A stretch of DNA of 53,975 nucleotides, from positions 1 to 53,975 of the forward strand of contig JAYNHH010000015.1 of the NCBI GenBank assembly GCA_038107835.1. The letters are read 5' to 3'. The position numbers were made by a program, and so were the translations under genes. Below the pieces are notes generated by a model. The model did not search any database, was not told the DNA's origin, and was given only the letters and a program-made list of their open reading frames with translations. The stretch comes from MED-G116 sp038107835 (GTDB lineage Bacteria; Pseudomonadota; Alphaproteobacteria; Puniceispirillales; Puniceispirillaceae). Positions 15,876 to 25,423 of this stretch are shown piece by piece; within the stretch, counting starts at the first letter, position 1, and each line of letters starts with the position of its first letter.

Positions 15876-17930
15876 ATGCCCAAGCTGACAGTGAATGACA
15901 TTGAGGTTGAGGTCGAGGACGGCGCAACCGTCTTGCATGCCTGTGAGGCGGCAAATGTCGAAATTCCCCGGTTCTGCTACCATGACAGGCTGTCGATTGC
16001 CGGCAATTGCCGCATGTGCCTTGTTGATATGGAGCGGGCGCCAAAGCCCATTGCCTCCTGCGCGATGCCGGCTGGTGACGGTATGGTCATCCGCACCGAC
16101 ACCGACAGGGTGAAAAAGGCGCGTGAAGGCGTCATGGAATTCCTGTTGATCAACCATCCGCTTGACTGCCCGATCTGTGACCAGGGCGGCGAGTGTGACC
16201 TGCAGGATCAGGCGATGGGCTATGGTCTTGATGGCTCCCGCTTCGATGAGAACAAGCGCGCGGTCGAGAACAAGCATATGGGGCCATTGATCAGCACGAC
16301 GATGACGCGCTGTATCCATTGCACGCGCTGTGTCCGTTTTGCGACAGAGGTCGCCGGCGTTCCGGAGCTTGGCGCGATTGGTCGTGGTGAGTCGGTGGAA
16401 ATCACCACCTATCTTGAAAAGACGCTGGCGTCCGAATTGTCGGCCAATGTCATCGATCTGTGTCCGGTTGGCGCATTGACGTCAAAGCCCTATGCCTTTG
16501 CGGCGCGCCCCTGGGAGCTCAACAAGACTGAATCCATCGACGTGATGGATGCGCTTGGCAGCAATATCCGTGTTGACGCGCGCGGCGCGCAGGTCATGCG
16601 CGTGCTGCCCCGCCTGAACGAGGACGTCAACGAGGAATGGATTTCCGACAAGACCCGCTATGCAGTGGATGGTCTGCGCCGTCAGCGTCTGGACCAGCCC
16701 TATATGCGCGGTCGTGATGGCCGGCTGGCACCGGCCAGCTGGGATGACGCTTTTAAAGCGATAGCGGCAAAGGTGAAAAAGGCAAAGCCGGCCGCGATGG
16801 CAGCGATTGCCGGCGATCAGATCGATGCTGAGGCCATGTTTGCGCTGAAAACGCTGTTCGGCAGATTGGGCAGCGGCAATCTAGACTGCCGGCAGGATGG
16901 GGCCAAGATTGGTGGGCCACGGTCTGGCTATCTCTTCAACTCGACCATTGCCGGTATTGACGAGGCTGACGCCCTGCTGATCATCGGCAGCAATCCACGC
17001 ATCGAGGCGGCGGTGATGAATGCGCGCATCCGCCGGAACTGGCTGGCTACCGGCATGCCGGTTGGCGTTGTCGGGCCGACGGCTGATCTTACCTATGACG
17101 CGACCTTCCTCGGTGATGATCCGGCGGTGCTTGCCGATTTGGCGTCAGGCAAGCATAAATTTGCCGCGAAGCTGAAAAAGGCGAAGCGGCCAATGATCAT
17201 TATTGGCATGGGCGCGCTTGCCCGGACCGACGGCGCAGCGCTGCTTGGTCAGGCACGTGAAATTGCCGAGACCTATGGCGTCGTTACAAAAAACTGGAAT
17301 GGTTTCAATGTCCTGCATACCGCGGCTTCGCGTGTGGCCGGCCTTGATATGGGCTTTCTGCCCGAAAAATCAGGTCTCGATATCGACGCAATGTATAAGG
17401 CCGCCGAGGCTGACAAGCTCGATCTTGTCTGGCTGCTTGGCGCCGATGAGGCTGATCTTCCCCGCCTGAAAAATGCTTTCATTGTCTATCAGGGGCATCA
17501 TGGCGACAAAGGCGCGCATCATGCCGACGTGGTGTTGCCAGGCGCAGCCTACACTGAAAAGGACGGTATCTATCTGAATACCGAGGGGCGCGTGCAATAT
17601 GCCAATCGGGCAGCCTTCCCACCGGGTGAGGCGCGTGAGGATTGGGCGATCCTGCGGGCTTTTGCCGGTGTTATGGGGATCAATATCGGCTTCGACTCGC
17701 TGGATGAGCTGCGTGAGCTGCTGTTCCGTGCGGTGCCGCATTTTGCTGATCGTGACATGATCAGCCCGGCAAAATGGGTCAAATTTGGCAGCCGCGCCAA
17801 GGTCAAGCCTTATCAGATAACCAATGCTGTCGATAATTTTTACATGACCTGTGCGATCAGCCGCGCATCGGAGACGATGGCCGAATGTGTGCGGGCAACA
17901 GACACAGGTCAGGCTGAGGCGGCGGAATAA
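15876..17930 (+). CDS. nuoG: NADH-quinone oxidoreductase subunit G
   Basis: 684 aa, 75-kDa subunit of the complex I peripheral arm. The N-terminal ferredoxin-like domain holds cysteines in IPRFCYH and AGNCRMCLVDM. These are followed by the His-Cys motif region (HPLDCPICDQGGECDLQD) and a 4Fe-4S set in TRCIHCTRCVRF plus DLCPVGAL. The C-terminal two thirds form the molybdopterin-oxidoreductase-like domain, which in complex I has no cofactor. SD-like GGGAGCC lies before the ATG at 15876. Two bases separate it from nuoH. Confidence 0.96.
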   Translation: MPKLTVNDIEVEVEDGATVLHACEAANVEIPRFCYHDRLSIAGNCRMCLVDMERAPKPIASCAMPAGDGMVIRTDTDRVKKAREGVMEFLLINHPLDCPICDQGGECDLQDQAMGYGLDGSRFDENKRAVENKHMGPLISTTMTRCIHCTRCVRFATEVAGVPELGAIGRGESVEITTYLEKTLASELSANVIDLCPVGALTSKPYAFAARPWELNKTESIDVMDALGSNIRVDARGAQVMRVLPRLNEDVNEEWISDKTRYAVDGLRRQRLDQPYMRGRDGRLAPASWDDAFKAIAAKVKKAKPAAMAAIAGDQIDAEAMFALKTLFGRLGSGNLDCRQDGAKIGGPRSGYLFNSTIAGIDEADALLIIGSNPRIEAAVMNARIRRNWLATGMPVGVVGPTADLTYDATFLGDDPAVLADLASGKHKFAAKLKKAKRPMIIIGMGALARTDGAALLGQAREIAETYGVVTKNWNGFNVLHTAASRVAGLDMGFLPEKSGLDIDAMYKAAEADKLDLVWLLGADEADLPRLKNAFIVYQGHHGDKGAHHADVVLPGAAYTEKDGIYLNTEGRVQYANRAAFPPGEAREDWAILRAFAGVMGINIGFDSLDELRELLFRAVPHFADRDMISPAKWVKFGSRAKVKPYQITNAVDNFYMTCAISRASETMAECVRATDTGQAEAAE

Positions 17931-17932
17931 CC

Positions 17933-18958
17933 ATGATTGATCTTCTCACTCACAGCTATGTCGTCAATGTAGCGTGGATTCTTGCCCAGATCCTGATGGT
18001 CATCGGGCCTTTGCTGATCGCCGTTGCCTATCTGACACTGGCCGAACGCCGGGTTATTGGCTTCATGCAGCTGCGCAAGGGACCAAATGTGGTGGGGCCG
18101 TTTGGTCTGTTCCAGCCCTTTGCCGATGCGCTGAAGCTGATGGCCAAGGAGACCATTCTTCCGGCCGGTGCCAACAAGATTGTTTTCCTGTTTGCGCCGA
18201 TGCTGACCTTCATTCTGGCGATTGTCGCCTGGGCGGTGATCCCATTTGGCGAGGGTCTGGTGATTGCTGACATCAATGTTGGCATCCTGTATCTGTTCGC
18301 CATCTCCTCGCTTGGCGTCTATGGCGTGATCATGGCGGGCTGGGCCAGCAACTCCAAATACGCGTTTCTTGGCGCCCTGCGCTCGGCAGCGCAGATGGTG
18401 TCCTATGAGGTGTCGATGGGGCTTGTCATCATCAATGTGCTTCTGTGCGTTGGCTCGCTCAATCTGAGTGCGATTGTCGAGGCGCAGCGTGAAATGTGGT
18501 TTGCCCTGCCACTGCTGCCGATGTTCGTGGTGTTCTTTATCTCGACACTGGCGGAGACAAATCGCGCTCCCTTTGACCTGCCAGAGGGTGAGTCAGAGTT
18601 GGTTGCCGGCTATTTTGTCGAATATTCCTCAATGAGCTTTGCCCTGTTCTTCCTTGGTGAATATGCCAACATGATCCTGATGAGCAGCATGACTGTGATT
18701 CTGTTCATGGGGGGCTGGCTGCCGCCGTTCGATATTTTCCCGCTTAATGTCATTCCGGGGCCGATCTGGTTCATCGTGAAGATCATGCTGGTGCTGTTTG
18801 TGTTCTTGTGGGTGCGGGCGACGACTCCGCGCTATCGCTATGACCAGCTGATGCGCCTGGGCTGGAAGATCTTTTTGCCTTTCTCACTTCTCTACGTTGT
18901 GGCGACTGCCGGCTTCCTGCTGGCGACTGACAGTCTGCCCACGATCATGGCTGGCTAG
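17933..18958 (+). CDS. nuoH: NADH-quinone oxidoreductase subunit H
   Basis: 341 aa membrane subunit with eight helices; it forms the quinone entry channel at the arm junction. Conserved motifs include LAERRVIGFMQLRKGPNVVGPFG (residues about 37-60), the EVSMGL helix, and TLAETNRAPFDLPEGESELVAGY near 205-228 with the essential acidic cluster. Length is normal. Fifteen bases separate it from nuoI. Confidence 0.97.
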   Translation: MIDLLTHSYVVNVAWILAQILMVIGPLLIAVAYLTLAERRVIGFMQLRKGPNVVGPFGLFQPFADALKLMAKETILPAGANKIVFLFAPMLTFILAIVAWAVIPFGEGLVIADINVGILYLFAISSLGVYGVIMAGWASNSKYAFLGALRSAAQMVSYEVSMGLVIINVLLCVGSLNLSAIVEAQREMWFALPLLPMFVVFFISTLAETNRAPFDLPEGESELVAGYFVEYSSMSFALFFLGEYANMILMSSMTVILFMGGWLPPFDIFPLNVIPGPIWFIVKIMLVLFVFLWVRATTPRYRYDQLMRLGWKIFLPFSLLYVVATAGFLLATDSLPTIMAG

Positions 18959-18973
18959 GGCCGGGAGGATAGC

Positions 18974-19462
18974 ATGCGTGCATTGACTGACTCACTTCGA
19001 TCCTTTTTGCTGCTGGAGCTTGGCAAGGGACTGTTTTTGACCCTGAAATACTTCTTCAAGCCAAAGGTCACGATCAATTACCCCTATGAAAAAGGCAGCC
19101 TGTCGCCACGCTTTCGCGGTGAGCATGCGTTGCGCCGCTATCCGAATGGCGAGGAACGCTGTATTGCCTGCAAATTGTGCGAGGCGGTCTGTCCGGCACA
19201 GGCCATCACCATCGAGGCCGAGCCGCGTGATGATGGCAGCCGCCGCACGACACGCTATGACATCGACATGACAAAATGTATTTATTGCGGTTTTTGTCAG
19301 GAAGCCTGTCCGGTTGACGCGATCGTCGAGGGGCCGAATTTCGAATTTGCGACCGAAACCCGCGAGGAACTCTATTACGACAAGGATAAGTTGCTGGCGA
19401 ATGGTGATCGCTGGGAGACGGAAATTGCCCGTAATCTGGGTGCCGATGCGCGGTGGCGCTGA
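18974..19462 (+). CDS. nuoI: NADH-quinone oxidoreductase subunit I
   Basis: 162 aa, 23-kDa subunit carrying clusters N6a and N6b. Two ferredoxin motifs are complete: Cys63, Cys66, Cys69, Cys73 (CIACKLCEAVCP) and Cys102, Cys105, Cys108, Cys112 (CIYCGFCQEACP). An N-terminal amphipathic helix (residues 1-28) docks it to the membrane arm. A 57-base spacer with no visible element precedes nuoJ. Confidence 0.97.
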   Translation: MRALTDSLRSFLLLELGKGLFLTLKYFFKPKVTINYPYEKGSLSPRFRGEHALRRYPNGEERCIACKLCEAVCPAQAITIEAEPRDDGSRRTTRYDIDMTKCIYCGFCQEACPVDAIVEGPNFEFATETREELYYDKDKLLANGDRWETEIARNLGADARWR

Positions 19463-19519
19463 GCCGTGCGGCTTCGGGGAGGATTGAATTTTGCATATCA
19501 CAAACGAAAGTAGGCAGCC

Positions 19520-20173
19520 ATGATTGAGGCGCTGTTTTTCTATCTGTTTGCCGGAATCATGCTGGCAAGCGGCCTGATGGTCGTGGTCTCGCGCAATCCG
19601 GTCTATTCGGTGTTGTTCCTGATTCTCGCCTTTTTCAACGCCGCCGGGCTGTTTGTCCTGATTGGCGCGGAATTCCTAGCGATGCTGCTGGTTGTGGTCT
19701 ATGTCGGCGCGGTGGCAGTGCTGTTCCTGTTCGTGGTGATGATGCTCGACATCAATTTCTCAGAGATGCGGGCCGGGTTTCAGAAATATCTTCCGCTTGG
19801 CCTTGTTGTCGGGGGCATTCTGGTTTTTGAGCTTGTTGCGGCGATGTATGGTGATGCGTTCAGCGGTGCCACGCTGCCCGAGGCGATGGATATCTCCAAC
19901 ACGCGGGCGCTGGGCAATGTCATCTACACCAAATACATGTATCTGTTCCAGGTTGCGGGTTTGATCCTTCTTGTTGCCATGATCGGGGCCATTTCGCTGA
20001 CCATGCGCAAGCGTGAGGGCGTTCGCCGCCAGTCAATTGCAGCACAAAATCTGCGCAGCCGTGCAGAGACAGTCGAGGTTGTCTCAGTGCCAACCGGCAC
20101 CAGTCCGGAAAACCTGTCAACAGCAGCGGTGAAGCCATCGAAAACGACGTCAAGGAATGGGGGTAACGCCTGA
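19520..20173 (+). CDS. nuoJ: NADH-quinone oxidoreductase subunit J
   Basis: 217 aa membrane subunit with five helices in residues 1-165 and the family motif GAEFLAMLLVVVYVGAVAVLFLFVVMML around 50-78. The C-terminal 45 residues are a soluble Ser/Thr-rich tail (RRQSIAAQNLRSRAETVEVV) typical of alphaproteobacteria. Its TGA overlaps the ATG of nuoK. Confidence 0.95.
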   Translation: MIEALFFYLFAGIMLASGLMVVVSRNPVYSVLFLILAFFNAAGLFVLIGAEFLAMLLVVVYVGAVAVLFLFVVMMLDINFSEMRAGFQKYLPLGLVVGGILVFELVAAMYGDAFSGATLPEAMDISNTRALGNVIYTKYMYLFQVAGLILLVAMIGAISLTMRKREGVRRQSIAAQNLRSRAETVEVVSVPTGTSPENLSTAAVKPSKTTSRNGGNA

Positions 20174-20484
20174 TGCTTGAACTATCCTTGAGCCATTATC
20201 TGACGGTATCGGCGATCCTGTTTGCCATGGGCATTTTCGGGATTTTCCTGAACCGGAAAAATGTCATCACCATTTTGATGTCGATCGAATTGATGCTGCT
20301 GGCGGTGAATATCAACATGGTGGCGTTCTCTGCCTACAATGGTGATCTGGAAGGGCAGATTTTTTCGCTGTTCATCCTGACGGTCGCTGCTGCCGAGGCG
20401 GCGATTGGCCTTGCCATCCTTGTCGTTTTCTTCCGAAATCGGGGATCGATTGCGGTTGAAGACGTGAACATGATGAAGGGCTGA
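20173..20484 (+). CDS. nuoK: NADH-quinone oxidoreductase subunit K
   Basis: 103 aa, three transmembrane helices, antiporter-like small subunit of the proton-pumping arm. Conserved Glu residues in membrane segments are visible in SIELMLLAVNINMV and AAAEAAIGLAILV. Start overlaps the nuoJ stop (TGATG). Six bases separate it from nuoL. Confidence 0.96.
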   Translation: MLELSLSHYLTVSAILFAMGIFGIFLNRKNVITILMSIELMLLAVNINMVAFSAYNGDLEGQIFSLFILTVAAAEAAIGLAILVVFFRNRGSIAVEDVNMMKG

Positions 20485-20490
20485 TAACAG

Positions 20491-22431
20491 ATGTATTCCT
20501 CCATCGTATTTTTGCCGCTTCTGGGGTCGGTGATTGCCGGTTTCCTTAGCCTCTACAACCGGGATCGCATGGCCGAGCTGGCGACGATTGCCGGCCTGCT
20601 GCTTTCGCTGCTGTTTTCCATCATCGCCTTTGCCGAGGTTGCCATTGGCGGCAAACCCATCACGGTTGATCTGGCTCGCTGGATTGTCTCAGGTGACTTT
20701 GCCGCGCATTGGCGGCTGCGTTTTGACACGCTGACTGCGGTGATGCTGATTGTTGTCACCGGCGTGTCCTCGATGGTGCATATCTATTCCGTTGGCTATA
20801 TGTCGCATGACAGGGCGCGTGCCAGATTCATGTCATATCTCAGCCTGTTCACCTTTGCCATGCTGATGCTGGTAACGGCCGACAATCTGGTCCAGCTGTT
20901 TTTCGGCTGGGAAGGGGTGGGTGTCGCCTCCTATCTGCTGATCGGCTTCTGGTACAAAAAGGACAGCGCCCATACCGCCGCGATGAAGGCCTTTGTGGTC
21001 AACCGGGTTGGTGATTTCGGGTTTGCCCTTGGCATTCTCGCCGTCTACCAGATTTTTGGATCCATCGAATTTGATGTCATCTTCAACGATGCCGGTCTGT
21101 TGTCCAAAACCAACATCTCGTTCCTTGGTTACACGCTTCCCGCCCTTGAGGTGGCTGGTATTCTGCTGTTCATTGGCGCGATGGGCAAATCCGCCCAGCT
21201 TGGCCTGCACACCTGGCTGCCCGATGCGATGGAAGGCCCAACCCCGGTCTCGGCACTGATCCATGCGGCGACGATGGTGACAGCTGGCGTGTTTATGGTC
21301 TGCCGTCTCTCGCCAATGCTGGAATTTGCGCCTGTCTCTCTGGCGGTGATCACCATCATCGGCGGAACAACGGCGATTTTTGCCGCAACCGTCGGCATGA
21401 CGCAGTTTGATATCAAGCGGGTAATTGCCTATTCAACCTGCTCGCAGCTTGGCTATATGTTTTTTGCTGCTGGCGTATCGGCCTATCCGGCGGCGATGTT
21501 CCATCTGACAACACATGCCTTTTTCAAGGCATTGCTGTTCCTTGGGGCTGGATCGGTCATCCATGCGTTGTCTGACGAGCAGGATTTGCGTCGTATGGGT
21601 GGCATCTGGAAGAAAATTCCTGTGACCTATACGATGATGTGGATTGGTTCGCTGGCGCTTGCCGGCTTCCCGTTCTTTGCCGGCTTCTACTCAAAGGATA
21701 TGATTCTCGAGGCGGCCTATGCCGCGCATTCGGGGGTTGGCAACTATGCGTTCTGGATGGGCTGTGCAGCGGCATTTCTGACTGCGTTCTACAGTTGGCG
21801 CCTGCTGATCATGGCGTTTCATGGCAAGCCCCGCGCCTCTGCCGAGGCGATGGCGCATATCCATGAGTCGCCAAAGGTGATGACCATCCCGCTGTTCGTT
21901 CTGGCGCTTGGCGCGATTTTCTCCGGCTGGCTTGGTTATGAGCTGTTCGTCGGTCATGACATGGCGGCGTTCTGGGGGGATTCGATTTTCATCCTGCCCT
22001 GGAATCATGCCATGGAGGGGGCGCATCACGTTCCGACATGGGTAAAGCTGCTGCCGGTCGTGCTGGCGGCAAGTGGCGTTGCGCTGGCGGTTCTGTTCTA
22101 TGGGTTTCTGCCGGGCATGCCGGGGCGTATTGCCGCGGCATTTCGCCCGATCCATCTCTTTTTCTTCAACAAATGGTATTTCGACGAGCTGTATGACCGC
22201 ATTTTCGTCGGTCCAGCTGTCCGTTTCGGCGCCCTTCTGTGGCAGCGTGGCGACAAGGATACGATCGACGGTTTTGGGCCAGACGGCATGTCGGGGCTGG
22301 TTTACCGGATTTCCGGCTATTGTGCCCGCATCCAGACCGGCTTTGTCTTTCATTATGCCTTTGCGATGCTGATTGGTGTGGTGGTTTTTGTCACCTGGTA
22401 TTATCTGCGGGTCAGAGGGATGGGAGTTTAA
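20491..22431 (+). CDS. nuoL: NADH-quinone oxidoreductase subunit L
   Basis: 646 aa, largest antiporter-like (Mrp-type) proton-pumping subunit. The Lys/Glu network is seen in LVQLFFGWEGVGVASYLLIGFWY (about 130-152) and MGKSAQLGLHTWLPDAMEGPTPVSALIHAATMVTAG (about 232-267). The long C-terminal part carries the lateral helix and final membrane helix. A 479-aa ORF runs on the opposite strand over nuoL and nuoM but is a codon-bias shadow. Confidence 0.97.
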   Translation: MYSSIVFLPLLGSVIAGFLSLYNRDRMAELATIAGLLLSLLFSIIAFAEVAIGGKPITVDLARWIVSGDFAAHWRLRFDTLTAVMLIVVTGVSSMVHIYSVGYMSHDRARARFMSYLSLFTFAMLMLVTADNLVQLFFGWEGVGVASYLLIGFWYKKDSAHTAAMKAFVVNRVGDFGFALGILAVYQIFGSIEFDVIFNDAGLLSKTNISFLGYTLPALEVAGILLFIGAMGKSAQLGLHTWLPDAMEGPTPVSALIHAATMVTAGVFMVCRLSPMLEFAPVSLAVITIIGGTTAIFAATVGMTQFDIKRVIAYSTCSQLGYMFFAAGVSAYPAAMFHLTTHAFFKALLFLGAGSVIHALSDEQDLRRMGGIWKKIPVTYTMMWIGSLALAGFPFFAGFYSKDMILEAAYAAHSGVGNYAFWMGCAAAFLTAFYSWRLLIMAFHGKPRASAEAMAHIHESPKVMTIPLFVLALGAIFSGWLGYELFVGHDMAAFWGDSIFILPWNHAMEGAHHVPTWVKLLPVVLAASGVALAVLFYGFLPGMPGRIAAAFRPIHLFFFNKWYFDELYDRIFVGPAVRFGALLWQRGDKDTIDGFGPDGMSGLVYRISGYCARIQTGFVFHYAFAMLIGVVVFVTWYYLRVRGMGV

Positions 22432-22434
22432 ACA

Positions 22435-23940
22435 ATGATTGGTGACTGGCCCCTTCTGACGATTGTCACGTTTCTGCCACTCTTTGGCGCGCTGTTCCTG
22501 CTGATGATCCGTGGTGAGGACGAGGTTGTCGCGCAGAATGCACGGCATGTGAGCCTGTGGGTAACGGGATTTACCTTTCTTGTCTCGCTGACCCTGCTGA
22601 TTGGCTTTGATCCCCAGATGCCCGGCTATCAGTTCGAGGAAAAGGCCGAATGGCTGCCTGGAACCGGTATCGGCTATCACATGGGTGTTGACGGTATCTC
22701 GATGCCCTTTGTGCTGCTGTCCACCTTCCTGACGCCGCTGTCGATCCTGGCGAGCTGGCGGTCGATCAAGGTGCGGGTCCGCGAATATATGATCGCCTTC
22801 CTGGTGCTTGAGACAATGATGGTTGGCATGTTCGCCTCGCTCGACATGCTGATGTTCTATCTGTTCTTCGAGGCGGTGCTGATCCCGATGTTCATCATCA
22901 TCGGTGTGTGGGGTGGTGCGCGGCGTGTCTATGCGGCGTTTAAATTTTTCCTCTACACGCTGCTCGGGTCGGTGCTGATGCTTGTCTGTATGCTGGCGAT
23001 GTATATCGAGGTTGGCACGACTGACATTCCGGTTCTGACCGGCTACAGCTTCGGTGTCGGGATGCAAACCTGGCTGTTCCTTGGGTTTATGGCGTCCTTT
23101 GCGGTCAAGGTGCCGATGTGGCCGGTTCACACCTGGCTACCGGATGCGCATGTCGAGGCGCCCACCGCTGGTTCAATGATCCTGGCCGGTGTGCTGTTGA
23201 AGATGGGTGGATATGGTTTCATCCGGTTTTCGCTGCCAATGTTTCCGCAGGCCTCGGAATTTTTTGCGCCGCTGATTTTTGCGCTGTCGATCATCGCTGT
23301 GATCTACACATCGCTTGTTGCGCTCGCGCAGTCGGACATGAAAAAACTGATTGCCTATTCATCGGTCGCGCATATGGGGTTTGTAACGATCGGCATTTTC
23401 ACCCTGACTGAACAGGGCATTGCCGGGGCGATGTTCCAGATGATCAGCCATGGTCTTGTTTCGGCAGCCCTGTTCTTCTGTGTCGGTGTGGTTTATGACC
23501 GGCTGCACACCCGCGATATCAGCGCCTATGGCGGTGTTGCTGCGGTGATGCCGCGCTATGCCGTGTTCTTCATGTTCATGATGCTGGCATCGGTTGGTCT
23601 GCCGGGTACCAGTGGGTTTGTCGGTGAAATGCTGGTCCTTGTTGGCGCATGGAAAGCCAGCACATGGGTTGCCTTCTTCACGGCAACAGGACTTGTTCTT
23701 GGCGCTACCTACATGCTGTGGCTCTATCGCCGGGTGATGTTTGGCGGCATTGTGAATGACGATGTGCGGGCCATGGAGCCTATGAACAGACGCGAATTTG
23801 CGATTTTCCTGCCGATCACCGTTCTGGTGTTGTGGTTTGGTGTCTATCCCGCATCGCTGCTTGATTTGATGGCGGGATCAATACAGCTTGTGCTTGATAC
23901 GGTATCGTCGAGTGGCGTATCGCTGCTGGCGCAGAACTAA
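22435..23940 (+). CDS. nuoM: NADH-quinone oxidoreductase subunit M
   Basis: 501 aa antiporter-like proton-pumping subunit with about 14 helices. Motifs include MLMFYLFFEAVLIPMFIIIGVWG (conserved Glu at about 143), KVPMWPVHTWLPDAHVEAPTAGSMILAGVLLKMGGYG (about 220-257), and QSDMKKLIAYSSVAHMG near 300. The gap from nuoL is three bases. Confidence 0.97.
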   Translation: MIGDWPLLTIVTFLPLFGALFLLMIRGEDEVVAQNARHVSLWVTGFTFLVSLTLLIGFDPQMPGYQFEEKAEWLPGTGIGYHMGVDGISMPFVLLSTFLTPLSILASWRSIKVRVREYMIAFLVLETMMVGMFASLDMLMFYLFFEAVLIPMFIIIGVWGGARRVYAAFKFFLYTLLGSVLMLVCMLAMYIEVGTTDIPVLTGYSFGVGMQTWLFLGFMASFAVKVPMWPVHTWLPDAHVEAPTAGSMILAGVLLKMGGYGFIRFSLPMFPQASEFFAPLIFALSIIAVIYTSLVALAQSDMKKLIAYSSVAHMGFVTIGIFTLTEQGIAGAMFQMISHGLVSAALFFCVGVVYDRLHTRDISAYGGVAAVMPRYAVFFMFMMLASVGLPGTSGFVGEMLVLVGAWKASTWVAFFTATGLVLGATYMLWLYRRVMFGGIVNDDVRAMEPMNRREFAIFLPITVLVLWFGVYPASLLDLMAGSIQLVLDTVSSSGVSLLAQN

Positions 23941-23949
23941 GAGGCGGTT

Positions 23950-25407
23950 ATGGCTTTTCAGATGACAGACATTATCCCGGCGCTTCCGGAAATCTTCCTG
24001 TCCGGGTTGGCGCTTGTTCTGGTGCTGGTTGCTGCCTTTGGTGGTGAGGGGGCCGGCAATGCCCGTCGCGTAACCCGGTTGGCCCTTATCGGCATTGCCA
24101 TTGCGCTGTTCCTGCTGGTGCAGGGCGATGTGACGCCGTCACTGGCGTTTGGCGGCATGTTTGCCGCTGACTCCTTTGCTTTCTACATGAAGATGCTGGT
24201 GCTTGTCGGCACCTTTGCCGCGCTGCTGCTCTCGCTGCGTCCAGAGGGCAATGACGACATCAACAAGCCGGAATTCGCTCTGCTGGTGATGCTGGCGCTC
24301 GTTGGCATGATGCTGATGATCTCCGCCGATGATCTGTTGTCGCTCTATATGGGCATTGAGTTGCAGTCACTGCCGCTCTATGTGGTTGCTGCCATGCGCA
24401 CCAATTCGCTGCGCTCGTCGGAGGCTGGTCTCAAATACTTCCTGCTTGGCGCACTGTCATCAGGCATGCTGCTTTATGGTGCATCGCTTGTCTATGGCAT
24501 CTGCGGCACCACGGATTTTGCTGGAATTGCCGAGTCGCTCTCCACCGGTGGTTTGCCCGTCGCCTTCATTGTCGGCATGGTCTTCATGGTGTCCGGTCTT
24601 GCCTTCAAGGTATCGGCCGCGCCGTTTCATATGTGGACGCCCGATGTCTATGAGGGTTCGCCAACGCCGGTGACAGCGCTGTTTGCGATTGCTCCGAAAG
24701 TGGCCGCCATGGCCTTGCTGATGCGCCTGACCTATGGCGCTTTTGGGCAGATTGCCGATCAGTGGTCACAGGTGCTTGTGGCACTCTCGATTGCCTCCAT
24801 GGCGGTGGGTGCGCTTGGCGCGATCATGCAGACAGATATCAAGCGGATGATGGCCTATTCGTCGATCGCCCATATGGGCTATGCGCTTGCTGGTCTGGCT
24901 GCTGGAACGCCTGGTGGTGCGGCTGGTGTGATGATCTATATGACCGGCTATGTCTTTATGGGTGCTGGCACCTTTGCCATCATTCTGCTGATGCGCCGCG
25001 ACGGTCAGGCGGCAACGAGGATCACTGATCTCAAGGGTCTGTCGCAGACGCATCCGCTGCTTGCCGTGGGCCTTCTCGTGATGATGTTCTCGATGGCTGG
25101 CATTCCACCTTTGGCCGGGTTCTTTGGCAAATGGTATGTGTTCCTTGCGGCGGTGCAGGCTGGCCTTGTGCCATTGGCGGTGATCGGCGTCGTGATGTCG
25201 GTTGTTGGTGCCTTCTATTATCTGCGGATTATCCGCCTGATGTATTTCGAGGATACGGATGCCCCGCTCGATGCGGAGATTCCGGCCGTCAACAAATTTG
25301 TTCTCGGCGTTTCGATGGCGGTGATCCTGCTGTTCTTTGCCGGCCTTGGCGGCATGCTGACGGCGACTGAGACCGCTGCCATTGCGTTGATGGGTGGCGT
25401 CCGTTAG
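23950..25407 (+). CDS. nuoN: NADH-quinone oxidoreductase subunit N
   Basis: 485 aa antiporter-like proton-pumping subunit, the last of the operon. Motifs are LLSLYMGIELQSLPLYVVAAMR (about 125-150), GLAFKVSAAPFHMWTPDVYEGSPTPVTA and QTDIKRMMAYSSIAHMGYAL (about 295-315). Its 3' end overlaps the possible upstream starts of birA, so transcription continues into the cofactor genes. Confidence 0.97.
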   Translation: MAFQMTDIIPALPEIFLSGLALVLVLVAAFGGEGAGNARRVTRLALIGIAIALFLLVQGDVTPSLAFGGMFAADSFAFYMKMLVLVGTFAALLLSLRPEGNDDINKPEFALLVMLALVGMMLMISADDLLSLYMGIELQSLPLYVVAAMRTNSLRSSEAGLKYFLLGALSSGMLLYGASLVYGICGTTDFAGIAESLSTGGLPVAFIVGMVFMVSGLAFKVSAAPFHMWTPDVYEGSPTPVTALFAIAPKVAAMALLMRLTYGAFGQIADQWSQVLVALSIASMAVGALGAIMQTDIKRMMAYSSIAHMGYALAGLAAGTPGGAAGVMIYMTGYVFMGAGTFAIILLMRRDGQAATRITDLKGLSQTHPLLAVGLLVMMFSMAGIPPLAGFFGKWYVFLAAVQAGLVPLAVIGVVMSVVGAFYYLRIIRLMYFEDTDAPLDAEIPAVNKFVLGVSMAVILLFFAGLGGMLTATETAAIALMGGVR

Positions 25408-25423
25408 GGGAGTGGGAGCGGAA

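Noticed and set aside
21691..23130. 479-residue open frame on the minus strand across nuoL and nuoM
   Set aside because: It is rich in His, Gln, Arg and Lys with no domain pattern, lies opposite well-conserved membrane proteins, and is explained by codon bias in the real genes.
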